DNA of 64,000 nucleotides from Isoetes taiwanensis (Eukaryota > Streptophyta > Lycopodiopsida > Isoetales > Isoetaceae). The number at the start of each line of letters is the position of its first letter. Position 1 is the first letter of the stretch. Position numbers and translations under genes: made by a program. The stretch lies in assembly GCA_021234155.1 (NCBI GenBank), contig JAJEKV010000527.1, positions 1-64,000 on the forward strand, in the 5' to 3' direction. Positions 34,483-44,996 of this stretch are shown here, piece by piece. The notes below the pieces were generated by a model that searched no databases, had not been told where the DNA came from, and saw only the letters and a program-made list of their open reading frames with translations.

Positions 34483-35932
34483 TGTGATGGCCAATTGCCC
34501 GGTGAAGGACACGAAGGTGTCATTCGTCCCACGCCTTCTATGGAAATCCTATATAGCGGAAGCGTACATACATGTTAACACCTGGCAACAATACTAATAA
34601 ATAATATGCCACCACGAAGGGTGGCCCATCATCATCAGTGCAACTAACAACAGAGTACCAACATAACACAAGGAATGCACCATAAATAAGGGCTCTACCC
34701 CAGGCTTAGACTCATGAGGATTGATTGACAGTCAAGGCCTCCGGATAACATCAGAGATAAGTATAATATGGCATTGGCTGACATAGAACAATGGCTAGGG
34801 TAGCCCACTCCATCCGCCCCTCCTGTGCACGCTTTGCAGATAGGCTGAAACATGCTATGACGTGATTGTAGCCCTATGGAGATGCAATCCCATGGAATCA
34901 CCCTATGAAACTACTCTGGGTTACATCTCCTCGGTCCGACGAGGCAGGTCAGGGAGGCGTCCCCTCCCCAAGCATGACAGATACCTTGGTGTGCTAGAGG
35001 ACACGTGCCACATTTGCAGCACCCGCATCAGTACCCGACTTACTCCCCTAAATCTAATGGCCGGCTCTTCAGCCCGTTCGAGTCCAGGACGTCTATATAG
35101 ACACGTCTCCTGCGACTCAAGGAGTGTTAGACCCATACCCGACCCCAATGCGAGGACTAACTATGAGCCTAGCACACTATAGAAGTCCCGTAGCCATGCT
35201 AGGCAAGACCCCACCCCCCGATTCACCATCATACTTATTTGGTGCTGAATCACTTCATAGCATCCACAGCCAGGTTGGCTCTTGTGCACAGGCCGCATTT
35301 ACTGGGTTTTAAGGGTTCTAACTAGAAACATCTCTACTTCTAGATGGCCTTTAGATCTCTACCCCCCTTTTACCTATACAACATAGGAGGATCAGAAAGA
35401 GAGCATTCATATCTGATACATCCATCACAATCTCATCTAGAACATAAAATAAAGAGACTAATCATCCATTTAACAAGCAAGGATTAGTTGCTAGCTAGAA
35501 TCTCACGCTAACTAAGCCTACTAGCCGGTCTCTGAGCTAGATCTTCCATCTCGCAGGTTCTCCATGCCCTGCTGGTTGAATAAGCTCCTCCTCCTCCTCC
35601 TCCAACTGCCCCCAAATCGAACTGGGGGCAATTTGGGGGTGTAGAACCCTAATTTGGGTGTCCCAAGTTAGCAACTCTCCCTTGTCCAATCGATTTGGGC
35701 TAAATGGCAACTCTATATTGGTTAATATTAACTAATTTAATATTTTAACCCCTTTTAATCTTAGGTTAAGCCCTAAATTCGAATTCGGATTTAGGGTTAA
35801 TTTTCCATCTTAATATTTAATCATTAACGTAGCTAACCTTAGCTTATGAATAATTAATGCACCACTATTTATTCATAGTGACGTGTCATGTATTTATACC
35901 TAAAAAGGCATATAAATACGTGGAACGTCACA
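34483..35932 (-). repeat. LTR of the second Gypsy element (its 5' LTR, minus sense)
   Basis: On the plus strand it starts TGTGATGGCC and ends GGAACGTCACA. Read on the minus strand it starts TGTGACGTTCC and ends GGCCATCACA. Compared with 25,571-26,972 it has an extra block at about 35,588-35,680 containing a (CTC)n run and GAACTGGGGGCAATTTGGGG. The next minus-strand bases, GGTGGTCCGAGTTTG, are the place for a PBS but do not match the initiator-Met type. Confidence 0.8.
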
Positions 35933-35999
35933 ATTTGGACCTGTACGGATCGGTGTCCTGCACATTCCATCGAGAGAACTACTAAGCCCGTTTTTCCTT

Positions 36000-37340
36000 C
36001 CAACAGGCTTTAAGGCGCAGTGGACCTAGTGCCACGATATAAGCAAGATTGGGGAGACGACTATCACCTGTACCAGCCACCTTCGGAAGTAGATGATATG
36101 GCGGTCCAGTGTGGCCCTTTGAAGGGGCAAGAAACCTGTCTCTTGCAGCAGGATCTCTTATGGAACTATGGACTTTACCCCCAAGTGCTCGAGCAAAGGC
36201 GGCCTTCTGCACCTGTTCCAGATCATTCCAGGTGGCAAGGAATATTATCGGGCCCCAAACGTCGATATTCTTTAAGGAATAGACTCTACCAAAGCCCTGA
36301 ACAAATGCAACTAATGGCCCTATGCATACATCTCTGTTTTATTACTGTTGTTTTGTATGGCATACAGTGCCTTCCAGTTCGATGTGGCGCGTAGTTGGAT
36401 GAAAATGTTTCAGTATGTGGTAGAAGGAACATCCACTCCCAAATACTTATAGGTGGGAGCCACCTTCACATTTTGGCCCTGATAAGTGAAGGAGACCTTT
36501 GGCACGAGGATGAGATGAAAAGACCTTAGTCTTGGCCAAGTTAACCTGCATACAAATGGCGCGACATGTTGTATGGGGTGTAGGCTAAGAGGTCCACATC
36601 GTCAGCACTTATAAGCTGCTGAATTATGTGATGCACGAGCTGAGTTGCCACGCCCTTAGCGAGCCAATCTTCCAATCGATCAACACATAGGTCAAAAAAC
36701 GTTGGAGAGAGTGGGCAGCCCTGGCGTACTCCAATACTGCTAACGACAAGCTATCCTGACGGTGTCAATCGGCCTAAGCATGCCTTCATTACAACCTATA
36801 TATTGCATTTTGTAAATACATGGGCCCCAACTACCTTAATCTATCCCGCAACTCCTCTCGAGGCACTGTATTAAAAGCTTTTGCAAAATCAATTAAAAAA
36901 CAAAATTCCTGCTATCTTCAACCAAGGTTCATAGAATGAAAATATGATTAATGGTAGAATGTCTGGGGCAGAATCCTGCTCGCATGAGAGCACGCATCTC
37001 CGCCTGCTCTGCCCACATCGTCAACTATTGTTCAAGAATGTCGACCATCAGTTTAACCAAGAATGAATTGACCATGATGGTGTTGTAATTGGCGGGATAA
37101 TTAGGGTTGTTCGCCTTGTATATGGGAACAACCCTACTAGTGGTCCGTTGTGAGGGAAAGCCTTCTTGCAATGCCCGATTAAACAATACCATTAGGATGG
37201 GCACCATCAGTTGCTCGACCCATTTTGAGCAACTTTGCATGCATACCACCCAAATCTGCTGCTGCCTTGCCATTGCGAGATATTGTAAGCCATTGGTGAT
37301 GTATACCTCTGTAATGACTAGTGCTAGGTCCATCTGTGGG
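36000..37340 (-). pseudogene. LINE reverse transcriptase
   Basis: Minus-strand frames give MRALMRAGFCPRHSTINHIF (the QAGFRPxxST motif), VEDSRNFVF-LILQKLLIQCL (DFxKAFDxV, degraded) and GVRQGCPLSPTFFDLCVDRL, then ISADDVDLLAYTP near 36,600. The catalytic box is therefore SADD in place of YADD. The thumb follows: a broken YKYLGV, LVAFVQGFGRVYSLKNIDVW, FLATWNDLEQVQKAAFARAL. The enzyme copies LINE RNA at the nicked target. It is dead here because of stops and shifts. Confidence 0.8.
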
Positions 37341-38059
37341 GGGTATTGCTACTCGAACCCCAAGTGGATCATAAAGCTGCTACAATATTGTATCCTTTGC
37401 TCCAAAGTGATGTTCCCCACGTGTTGCAAGGACTTGTTCAATACCCTTTGCCAGAATATCATGGGATGATGGTCCAAGAGATAGAACATTTGTCATTGTT
37501 GTTCAGCAATGTACTTGGCTTTCGTCGTCAAGCGACTGCTTAGAGGAAAGGTTATAACTCACACGGGCCTCTGTGGGCGGCTTCTTCTAAAGCATTTGTC
37601 AGCAACAGCCATAAGCACATTGATTAATTAGGCACTCTGGCAGTAGCGTGGGAAGCTGCAGTCTTCCTCTAGGTCAGCTGCGACAATCTGGGCATAGGTC
37701 TCGTCATAATCTGAGCGCAACTGGGCCATGTGGGGTGTTCAAGCAATGGACGTGCAAGCAATCTGCCAATCTGCCTATAGGAAAGGTGTTGATGGTCAAA
37801 ATCTACTTCTTCATCTCTACTGTATGTTCTAATATAAAAATGGATAACTAGGTACAGATCTTGCTCTGCGACCAGTAGATAATCTATAACACTGGAGCCA
37901 CCCCCCGGGTCTCCTGCCTACAAGGATGATCACTGCGTCAGTCCATTGCAAATTACCAAGTCAAAGATGCTGCATAGCAAAAGCAACTACCTGCCATAGC
38001 GCGTGACCTAGTTGTCATTTGATGCCCGTGGCCAAGCCACTTCTATGGGGCATAACTGT

Positions 38060-38500
38060 AACACGTCTTCTGCCAAGGGGTCAACTCTTGTGAGTTGTTC
38101 TATCCTTGTGCACGCATTGAAGTCTCCAAGTAACATGATCCTCCCCAAATACTTGTGTTATTGTACGTCATCATATAAATTGACATAGGGATCCAGCCTA
38201 TCCACATCTGAGTGAGTGTGATAGAAGTTGCTATCTGCATATGGAAAGTTGTATGTTGCCGCAAAGAGGAGGTTGCCACTCTAATTCTGTACTCGTACAC
38301 ATAGGCAACAATTGTGTTTGCTATCTTATGTAGGGAGATTGATGATGCCTTTTCCATATCTTCATGAGGATGATGAGATCCATATATGTAGCAATGAAGT
38401 TGATACTATCCTCTTTAGGGAAGTCCCGACAATTCTAGAAGACCATATGCAGGCACAATTCCTATTTGTGGGTGACAGATGCAGATACACGTGGAGTTGC
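38060..38500 (-). pseudogene. LINE endonuclease (EEP family)
   Basis: The minus strand reads MVF-NCRDFPKEDSINFIATY, then MDLIILMKIW (the catalytic Glu of LMETW is Lys here), and in another frame LDPYVNLYDD and MLLGDFNACT. It matches the copy at 640-1,160 block by block. Confidence 0.75.
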
Positions 38501-38509
38501 GATGGCAGC

Positions 38510-39946
38510 GAGGAGGGCAATATGTGGCGCATGAGCAGACGGAGGTGAAGCATCAGGAGCAGGAGGAGTGGTGGGAGCTGGCAGTGTAAGAACACTAACA
38601 TGAGCAGCAGGGGCATTGGATGCAGCAACTGCTGGAGCAGCAATAGTAGCGACAATTCTTGTAACATTTGCACCGGTTTCGATAGAAGGACCCCGAGGGA
38701 TTGCAACAATGTGATGTAGCATCTCTGTGACCTCAGCGTTTGCTGATCAAAAGTTTAGCATCTTGCCTCGGATCAGTCCTACTCCTCCCTTTTGTCCCTC
38801 CCCCTCCCCTCCCCTCCCTCTCCCTCTCCCTCCCCTCTGGTGATGAATGTTTCCTAACTTGGATCACTCTTGCCTATGGGATTCCTGTTGTAGCAGAGTG
38901 AGATCTTGGTCAACATACAATGAGGTCCCCTTCAATTGCTTGCTCTAGTGTCGTACTATCTTGCCGCGATTGTAAATATGATAATATGGGGGCGCCCAGG
39001 GTGTTGAATAATACCATATCAGGTTGCCCTGTTAATGTCTACGGGGATATGAAACGTCATATGAGAGAGGACCAAAGCCTGGAGCCGTTCAATGAGGTTC
39101 TCCCTTGCTTCCTCTAGTAGGCCATGGATCACCATATTGTGGCTCCTGGATCTCAGCTCTTCTTACTCTTTGACACTTGGAGCAATGTTGACCATCTCAA
39201 CAGGTGTTGGTTGATGCCTGTGAGGTGCGATTTGTGGTCTGCATTGAGGATGTGACGATAGGGAATGTCACGATGGAGTAGCAGTTGCCAGTCTGGGCTG
39301 GTGTCATACGGGCATTTGAACATGTGAGGCAGCCGCAACATGTAGAGTGCCTCTCCCTACGCCCCTATCCCCCCCTTCTCCTGAGGAGCAAGAAGCTCAG
39401 CTCTTCTGGATCAATTTTTGCCTTCCCATTTCGTGCATGCACTACTTCAATTGCGCATGTGAGCACCTGCATGGAGGCCCTTACCCTGTTGGGTGACGGT
39501 TGCCCGTAGCTCTTGCACATCTAGATCCTGAACAACAAAGATATTCTCCGATCTATGTAGTTGGAAGGTCAAGGTAGTATCCCCTGCTGATGAAGTTGTC
39601 TCGAGCATGCTGACCCTATTCTGAAGAGTCTAAAACTGCAACCTCCAGTGACTGGATGGACCATCCTTTGAATGGCGGCGGTCTCCTCAGCTTCTGATCG
39701 ATGACAAAAGATAGAGGCATTCATCTCCTGCTCAAAACATTTCCTGTCATGTGCCATGGTGTTAATGCTGGTGGGCAGGGTGTCCAAATAAACCTTTAGG
39801 TCACTATGAGCTACCTTATTCTCCTGCCTTTCAAACTGCACTAATCGGATGTTGTCCTCAAATTGCTGCATGCAGGGCTCCATCCCCATGATATGTTGTT
39901 TCTCAGTCACCAATAACTTACATGGTAGGTTATGATGAGCATTCAA
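38510..39946 (-). pseudogene. Probable LINE ORF1 region
   Basis: Position upstream of the endonuclease suggests ORF1. The block 39,946-39,569 is 125 codons long and helical (MEPCMQQFEDNIRLVQFERQ, then SDLKVYLDTLPTS), a possible coiled coil. 39,341-39,153 and 38,722-38,462 are short; the last is rich in Ala, Pro and Thr. No zinc knuckle or RRM is evident. 38,920-39,117 is not obviously coding. Confidence 0.35.
38785..38837 (-). repeat. G-run tract (GGGAGGG repeats on the minus strand)
   Basis: CCCTCC-type repeats on the plus strand mean runs of three to five G on the coding strand of the LINE, between the ORF1-like region and the endonuclease. It could fold as a G-quadruplex, or be the microsatellite tail of another insertion. 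Confidence 0.6.
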
Positions 39947-40250
39947 AGGCCTATAGGTTATTTGATCCTAATAAAAGAAGAATTGTCATAAGGAGGGACG
40001 TTATTTTTGATGAGGACCAATTTTACAAGGTTATACCGAAGGTAAACACAATTGATGAAATTGTGGAAGGTAAGAGTGTAGAAAACACTCCATGCACTGA
40101 TGCAGTAAGAGATGCTAATGTGCGATGATGTAGAAACGAGGAGGAAGACTTAGAAGATCTACCTATATATACTAATGATGATTTTATGTAGATAGAGTGG
40201 ATTTAGCGAATTCATCAAATGAAGAAGCTCTTGAGGGAAGTCAACCAAAA
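39922..40250 (+). pseudogene. Copia integrase C-terminal fragment
   Basis: MVGYDEHSKAYRLFDPNKRR followed by IVIRRDVIFDED is the conserved end of Copia integrase. It continues as a degenerate acidic linker to about 40,250. Its orientation is opposite to the adjacent Copia block. Confidence 0.75.
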
Positions 40251-40255
40251 CATTG

Positions 40256-40660
40256 TTACAAATGGGTGTGAGCAAGCCTATTATGCCACAGTGCAAAATC
40301 TGAAACCCTTAAGGCATTTACTTCATTACATATCAAGTTTTCCATTTGGAAAAGATTATTAACATGTTTTGCCTGAAACTTTCTTTCATTTCCAAGAAAA
40401 ATATTACAAGCTTTGGAGTAAAAAATGACTCTATAACCCAAGTCTACTAACTGACTGATAGAAATTAGATTTTTTATAATGCTTGGAATACAAAGTACAT
40501 TTTCTATGTCTACTACATTCCCATTTAGATCCAGCAACTGTAACAATCCTCTTGCTTCAATCCTTTGCAAGGCTCCATTTCCAACTTGCACACTTCTTCT
40601 ATGATTACTTGATACCCTCTTTAGAAGATGTAGTCTGAACTACTGATCTTTCAGCTTCAC
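40256..40660 (-). pseudogene. Copia GAG-pre-integrase and protease-end fragment
   Basis: Minus-strand frame 40,591-40,256 gives MQVGNGALQRIEARG, LNGNVVDIENVLCIPSIIKN, LISISQLVDLGYRVIF and LWHNRLAHTHL. This is the stretch from the end of protease into the pre-integrase zinc motif (LWHxRLGH). Upstream on the minus strand it is interrupted by the LINE end at 40,779-41,602. Confidence 0.8.
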
Positions 40661-40778
40661 TATCAACTACAAGAGGATTATAAGATTTATTAGCATTTTC
40701 CTTTTTTTCAACAATAGCATTAATCAGACTTACCTCATCCTCATCCTTCACATCTACAACGTCTCCCTCAGGGACTCA

Positions 40779-41602
40779 TTATTGGCACAAGGGCATAGCG
40801 TCCCGAAGAGAGTGTGGCAGGAGCATTGTAGGGGATGGTTCGCAAGATAGTCCATAGACTATCAACAGATTATGGATATGTTGGATATCGCGGAACAGGA
40901 GCTGCATTTGAATGAGCACTTTGCTGCCTCTACGTGGGATCGCCCACTCTTGCAAAGCCAAAAGCGAGCACTACCACACGCAGGTTAATCCATTAAGCTT
41001 GAACATGGCCCCCACCAATATTTGAAGGCACACATCTCTACCAAAGCAGAGCCATAGCTGCAATAAGGGCGGGGTCCCACCATCTCGCATTGAGGCAGGG
41101 CTGGGAGCGGATGGGGGCAGGGAATCCCGGCATGAGAGATTATGCGATCTTTGTCACATCTGCAGGATAGTAGAAGATGAACACTATGCTCTCAGAGTGT
41201 CAGGCATATGCATAAATCCGGCGGCTCATGCCGATCTGGATGCTCGAGATAGCAATTCATCAACCGCCGGCCGCCAATGGTTGCACAATGGTTTCGCATC
41301 CTACATTACGCAAGTCTCCACCGTTAGAGTCCCTCACATCACAAGGAATTTTGGCCGGATAGGGACTTTGAGCGCCTACTAAGGGTTTTCCTCCCACATG
41401 GGGAGGGGGGGTTCGTCCGATGGTAGAGACACATTGTACATGGCCACGTGGTTTTCTTTTGTGTTTGGATACTATCCAGATATATTGTATGTCTACAACC
41501 GTCTCATAGGCCAGTTGGCCTCCGTGGACGTTAAAATATACTTCCTTCCTTCCTCCCCCTTCCCTCCTCCCTCCCTCCCCTCCCTCCTTCCTTCCTTCCT
41601 TC
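40779..41602 (+). mobile_element. 5'-truncated LINE 3' end inserted in a Copia element
   Basis: The plus strand gives STWDRPLLQSQKRAL (about 40,930) and HGPHQYLKAHISTK (about 41,005). The zinc motif LCDLCHICRIVEDEHYALRV (about 41,140) fits C-x2-C-x9-H-x4-C with the last Cys lost. The 3' untranslated region ends with hairpin AGGCC-AGTT-GGCCT (41,508-41,521), TCCGTGGACGTTAAAA and a (CTTC)n tail. It separates the zinc knuckle and pre-integrase parts of the minus-strand Copia. Confidence 0.75.
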
Positions 41603-42230
41603 TATTTCTTTTTCCTGATGCTCTCGAGCAATAAATGCACTTGTATTTCTTCTTCCTTCTCGACCTCTTGCATTAATTTTTCCTCCTCTGCTGGAAGTTC
41701 CTTTTCCTTCCCAAAATCCTTGGGCGTTGGACACTTTGCTGCCAGGTGGCCTTTTCCTCCACAATTATAACAAGAGAAATCATTTTTAAGCTTAGGGCAA
41801 AAAAACATGATCCCTTTTGATTAACACTTTTAGATCCACATCTCTTTTGGAGTTTTATTTCTCAATTTGAGCCTTATAGTGGCACTCACCTTTGATGTTA
41901 TAATGCCTTGTGCTTCCTTCAATCTTGCATATTCTGATCTTTCTCCTCTATCTGCACTCCTGGTTTCTCCAGAATTAACTTCTCATGTACTAACAGTATT
42001 AGCAACACTAGTATTGGAACCTTCAGCTAATGACCTTTTAGTTGTGTTCATGATCACGTTGTGTGAGGTATTTCCCAATGGATCAACAAAATCCCAGAGA
42101 TCTTCAACTTCCAGAATGTGCTTGATTGCATCTTTCCAAACTTGAGATCCAGATCCTCCCTTGTAGACTTCTACACTGCTAAGTAAGCTTGCTCCAAACC
42201 TGCTTGATATTATGCTCAGACAAATGGACC
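41602..42230 (-). pseudogene. Copia gag with zinc knuckle
   Basis: The minus strand begins beside a PBS and gives ISSRFGASLLSSVEVYKGG, then VWKDAIKHILEVEDLWDFVD, the N-terminal Gag helices. The zinc knuckle CYNCGGKGHLAAKC lies in 41,772-41,731, followed by an acidic tail. The two blocks are in different frames with about 180 decayed bases between. Confidence 0.8.
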
Positions 42231-42248
42231 CTGCTCTGATACCAGATG
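42231..42248 (-). promoter_or_regulatory. Copia primer-binding site, initiator-Met type
   Basis: The minus strand reads TGGTATCAGAGCAGGGTC, an intact match to the initiator-Met tRNA PBS. It marks the 5' end of the internal region of the minus-strand Copia. Confidence 0.85.
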
Positions 42249-42695
42249 TGAGAAACAGAGTCAATGAAATGTTGAATTACAATGTTCTTAGCACAACTAG
42301 TAGAGCACAATATTTGTTAAAACCAACTTTGATGATATAAGATTTCAAATATTGAATCAATGTGTACAACCAATATCCAATGGTCAAGTTATTCAAGGCA
42401 CAATACACTCAATGGTTGAAAAACACTGCAGCTTCAGTGCACTGTGGCAGTAGTGCACTGTAGCTAATAATCTTAAATGACGATTCAATCCTAATCGGTG
42501 AATTAGGATATATATCTGATCAACTCTGTCTCTGTTGATTATTGCTCGTTCATATCTCCTTATAATTTTCATTCTCAATGGTTAAGCAGGTGGTTAAGCA
42601 GTATAAATCGGTCGACCTATTAATATGCTTTCCCTTTTGAATATTTTTCCCATAAATACAACTACACCTCATAGTGCACATTTAGAAACATGACC
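42249..42695 (-). repeat. Probable 5' LTR of the minus-strand Copia
   Basis: The minus-strand LTR should end just before the PBS (GTTTCTCACA). The other end is not proven; TGTTTCTAAATGTGC (42,690 on the minus strand) is a candidate start. No second copy is seen. 42,700-43,190 holds a CT-rich tract (42,855-42,970) and nothing coding. Confidence 0.4.
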
Positions 42696-43189
42696 GTTGA
42701 AGCAATTTAAGCTAATGTTGAAACTTTTCCATGGTCTATGTGCTCATAACGTGACCTTTGATCATGCCTAGTCTCCATCAATGTTTTGTGTCCACTGTCT
42801 ACAATGTTCACACTGTTTTAATTTATGCATTATGCAATGACCTTTTCTAACAGGCATCCCCAACTTCTCCTCCCTTTCCGAACTTCCTTCCTCCCCCCTT
42901 CTTCTAACTTATCCCCTTCCATGACTTCTCTCAACTTCTCCCCTAACTTCTCCCCTTCCCCTCCCCCTTTCGGTCTCACCCCGCTCTGGGTTTTTGTAAA
43001 CTTTCTCAACTGTTTATTTGGAAATTTTGTACATTATGAACCAGTTCTTGTTATATGATGTGAAAATATAACAGTGATTCAATGCAAAACTTAAATTTTT
43101 TCAATATGAGTTTCATTTTCAGTATGAGTTCAAGAGAATGAAGGTGAGAGCAATGGCCTATTTGAAATCTTGATGCATTTGGATTCTAA

Positions 43190-44480
43190 TAGATAGTAGG
43201 GGTAAATGGCTATTCAAATAAAAGAGGGGCCAGGTGGTAAACACCTAAGTATAAGACTCAACTTCTAGCTCAAGGGTTTCTCCAAAGAAAGGGATAAGAT
43301 TATGAAGAGACCTTCTCGCCTTTTGTGAAAATGAATAGCATAAGAATGCTATTAGCCATTGCCAATGCTTATAACCTAGAGGTTCACCACATGGATGTCA
43401 AACACTGCATTTCTATATGCTAAACTAAAAGAGAAAATATTCATGAAACAACCACTAGGGTTTGAAGAAGGTATAAAAAAGGCATGGAAGCCAAAAGGTT
43501 AAAAAGGGCAGTTTATAGATTTAAGCATTTCATCCAGAGAATGATAGAAGTGTATGGACCCTCTTTAAGAGAGCATGTATTTATCAAACTAAAAAAAATG
43601 ATGGGAACTTGTATAAATATCAGTTTGGATATGACCGCATAATTGCACTCCATATTGATGATAATATCATGATATTCAAGGGGATAAAATGTTTGAAGCA
43701 TTGTAGAAGTCTATGGAATATGAGTTTTAAAATGTAAGACTTAGGAGAGCTTCAAAATTTTTTAGGCATTGAGATGTACGGAGATAGAAGGAAGAAGACA
43801 ATGACACTCACTTAGAAAGGATAGATTCAAGGCATGCTAGATAAATTCAAAATGCAAGGTTGTAACACAAGCAAAACACCTGCAATGTCTAGTTGTAAAA
43901 TATCTGAGCAGATGAGTCCAAAGGATGAAGTTGAAAGGGAGAAGATAAAAAGACACCATATAGGTCACTGGTTAGATGCATCTCTATGTTGAGTAGATAC
44001 AATCATGATCCAAGCAAGGATCATTGGATTGCAGCCAAAAGGTTTCTAAGGCACCTTAAAGGTACAATGCACGCTGGTGTCTGTGAAGGGGATTTGGACA
44101 TGAGAAAATCTAACTCTGGATATTTTATGTTCCTAAGTGGTGGTCCTATAGCTTGGAAGTATGAAAAAAAAGCTTCACTACAATGTCAAGTGTTGAAGCT
44201 GAATATGCAGCTGCCATATTATGTGCCAAAGAACTGATATGGGAAAGAAGGTTGATAACAGAACTGGGATCAACCACAAGCTACTGAAATGTATTGTGAC
44301 AACACAAGTTGTATAGCAATGACAAAAGATCCTGTTCTACACAAGAGGTCCAAATATATTGAATTAGAAATGCATTTTATGAATGGAAGCTGTTGGGAAT
44401 GGGTTGATTAAAATGTTGTATGTAAATACATCAATACAACTGGCAGTATGACTAGGCATCAAAGAAAATATGAGCTATTT
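43190..44480 (+). pseudogene. Copia reverse transcriptase and RNase H, degenerate
   Basis: Plus-strand blocks in order: LLAQGFS (about 43,265), NLEVHHMDVK-like text at 43,375-43,400, ALHIDDNIMIF (about 43,650; HIDD where YVDD is usual), DLGELQNFLGIEMYGDR, MLDKFKMQGCNTSKTPAM, MLSRYNHDPSKDHWIAAKRF with LRHLKGT, and the end of RNase H with MTRHQRKYELFGETV. The order is right for a Copia pol end. There are many stops and it is dead. Confidence 0.8.
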
Positions 44481-44522
44481 GGAGAAACCGTATGAACGGT
44501 CACTTGCGCTAAGCTGCATTGG

Positions 44523-44770
44523 TGTTGGAATTTATTTTGTTTTGTTGTATTTTGTTTTAAGATAGTGTACTCTCTTCTGAAGCTATGCATTGTCTATGCT
44601 GTGAAAATGGCGCTGAGGTCATGTTGACACCATTTTATTTTTTTTTTTATTTTATTTTTTTTTTGCTCTTGTGCTGTTGTGCTCTTGTGCTCCTTGAACA
44701 TTAAGTTTGTTGTTACATATTGTGGGGTCATATGTCCCGAAGGGATGCTGCCATGTATAACGAAAAATTA
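44523..44770 (+). repeat. Possible truncated 3' LTR of that Copia
   Basis: TGTTGGAATTTATTTTG follows the pol end by about 40 bases and has the usual Copia LTR start. T-rich runs follow. The end and the partner LTR are not found. Confidence 0.35.
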
Positions 44771-44996
44771 CTATCTATCTAATTACGTGTTAGCAAGGGG
44801 ATCTCTGATCGGCAGTTAATAGTGGGGAAAGAAATTATTCCGAATATGCAAGGGGATAACTTCACCAATTTTTTTCTTTGTTTGATTTTTTTTTTTAGAC
44901 GTCTGCTGGCAGTACACTGACTAAATGCAGTACAACTGCAGTACGCAAGATGTTTAAGATTGAACATCAGAGCAGAAATTCTGAATTATCTTAGCA

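Larger units (their letters stand above)
35940..39950 (-). mobile_element. LINE with ORF1-like part, endonuclease and RT
   Basis: Minus-strand order is an ORF1-like region (39,946-38,462), endonuclease (38,500-38,060), RT and thumb (37,340-36,000). The 3' end is missing, because the copy stops at the LTR boundary at 35,932. The endonuclease is very similar to that at 640-1,160. Many frameshifts are present. Confidence 0.75.

Noticed and set aside
41527-41602. CTTC/CCTCCC tract as an independent microsatellite
   Set aside because: It directly follows the conserved LINE 3' hairpin and is better explained as the LINE tail.
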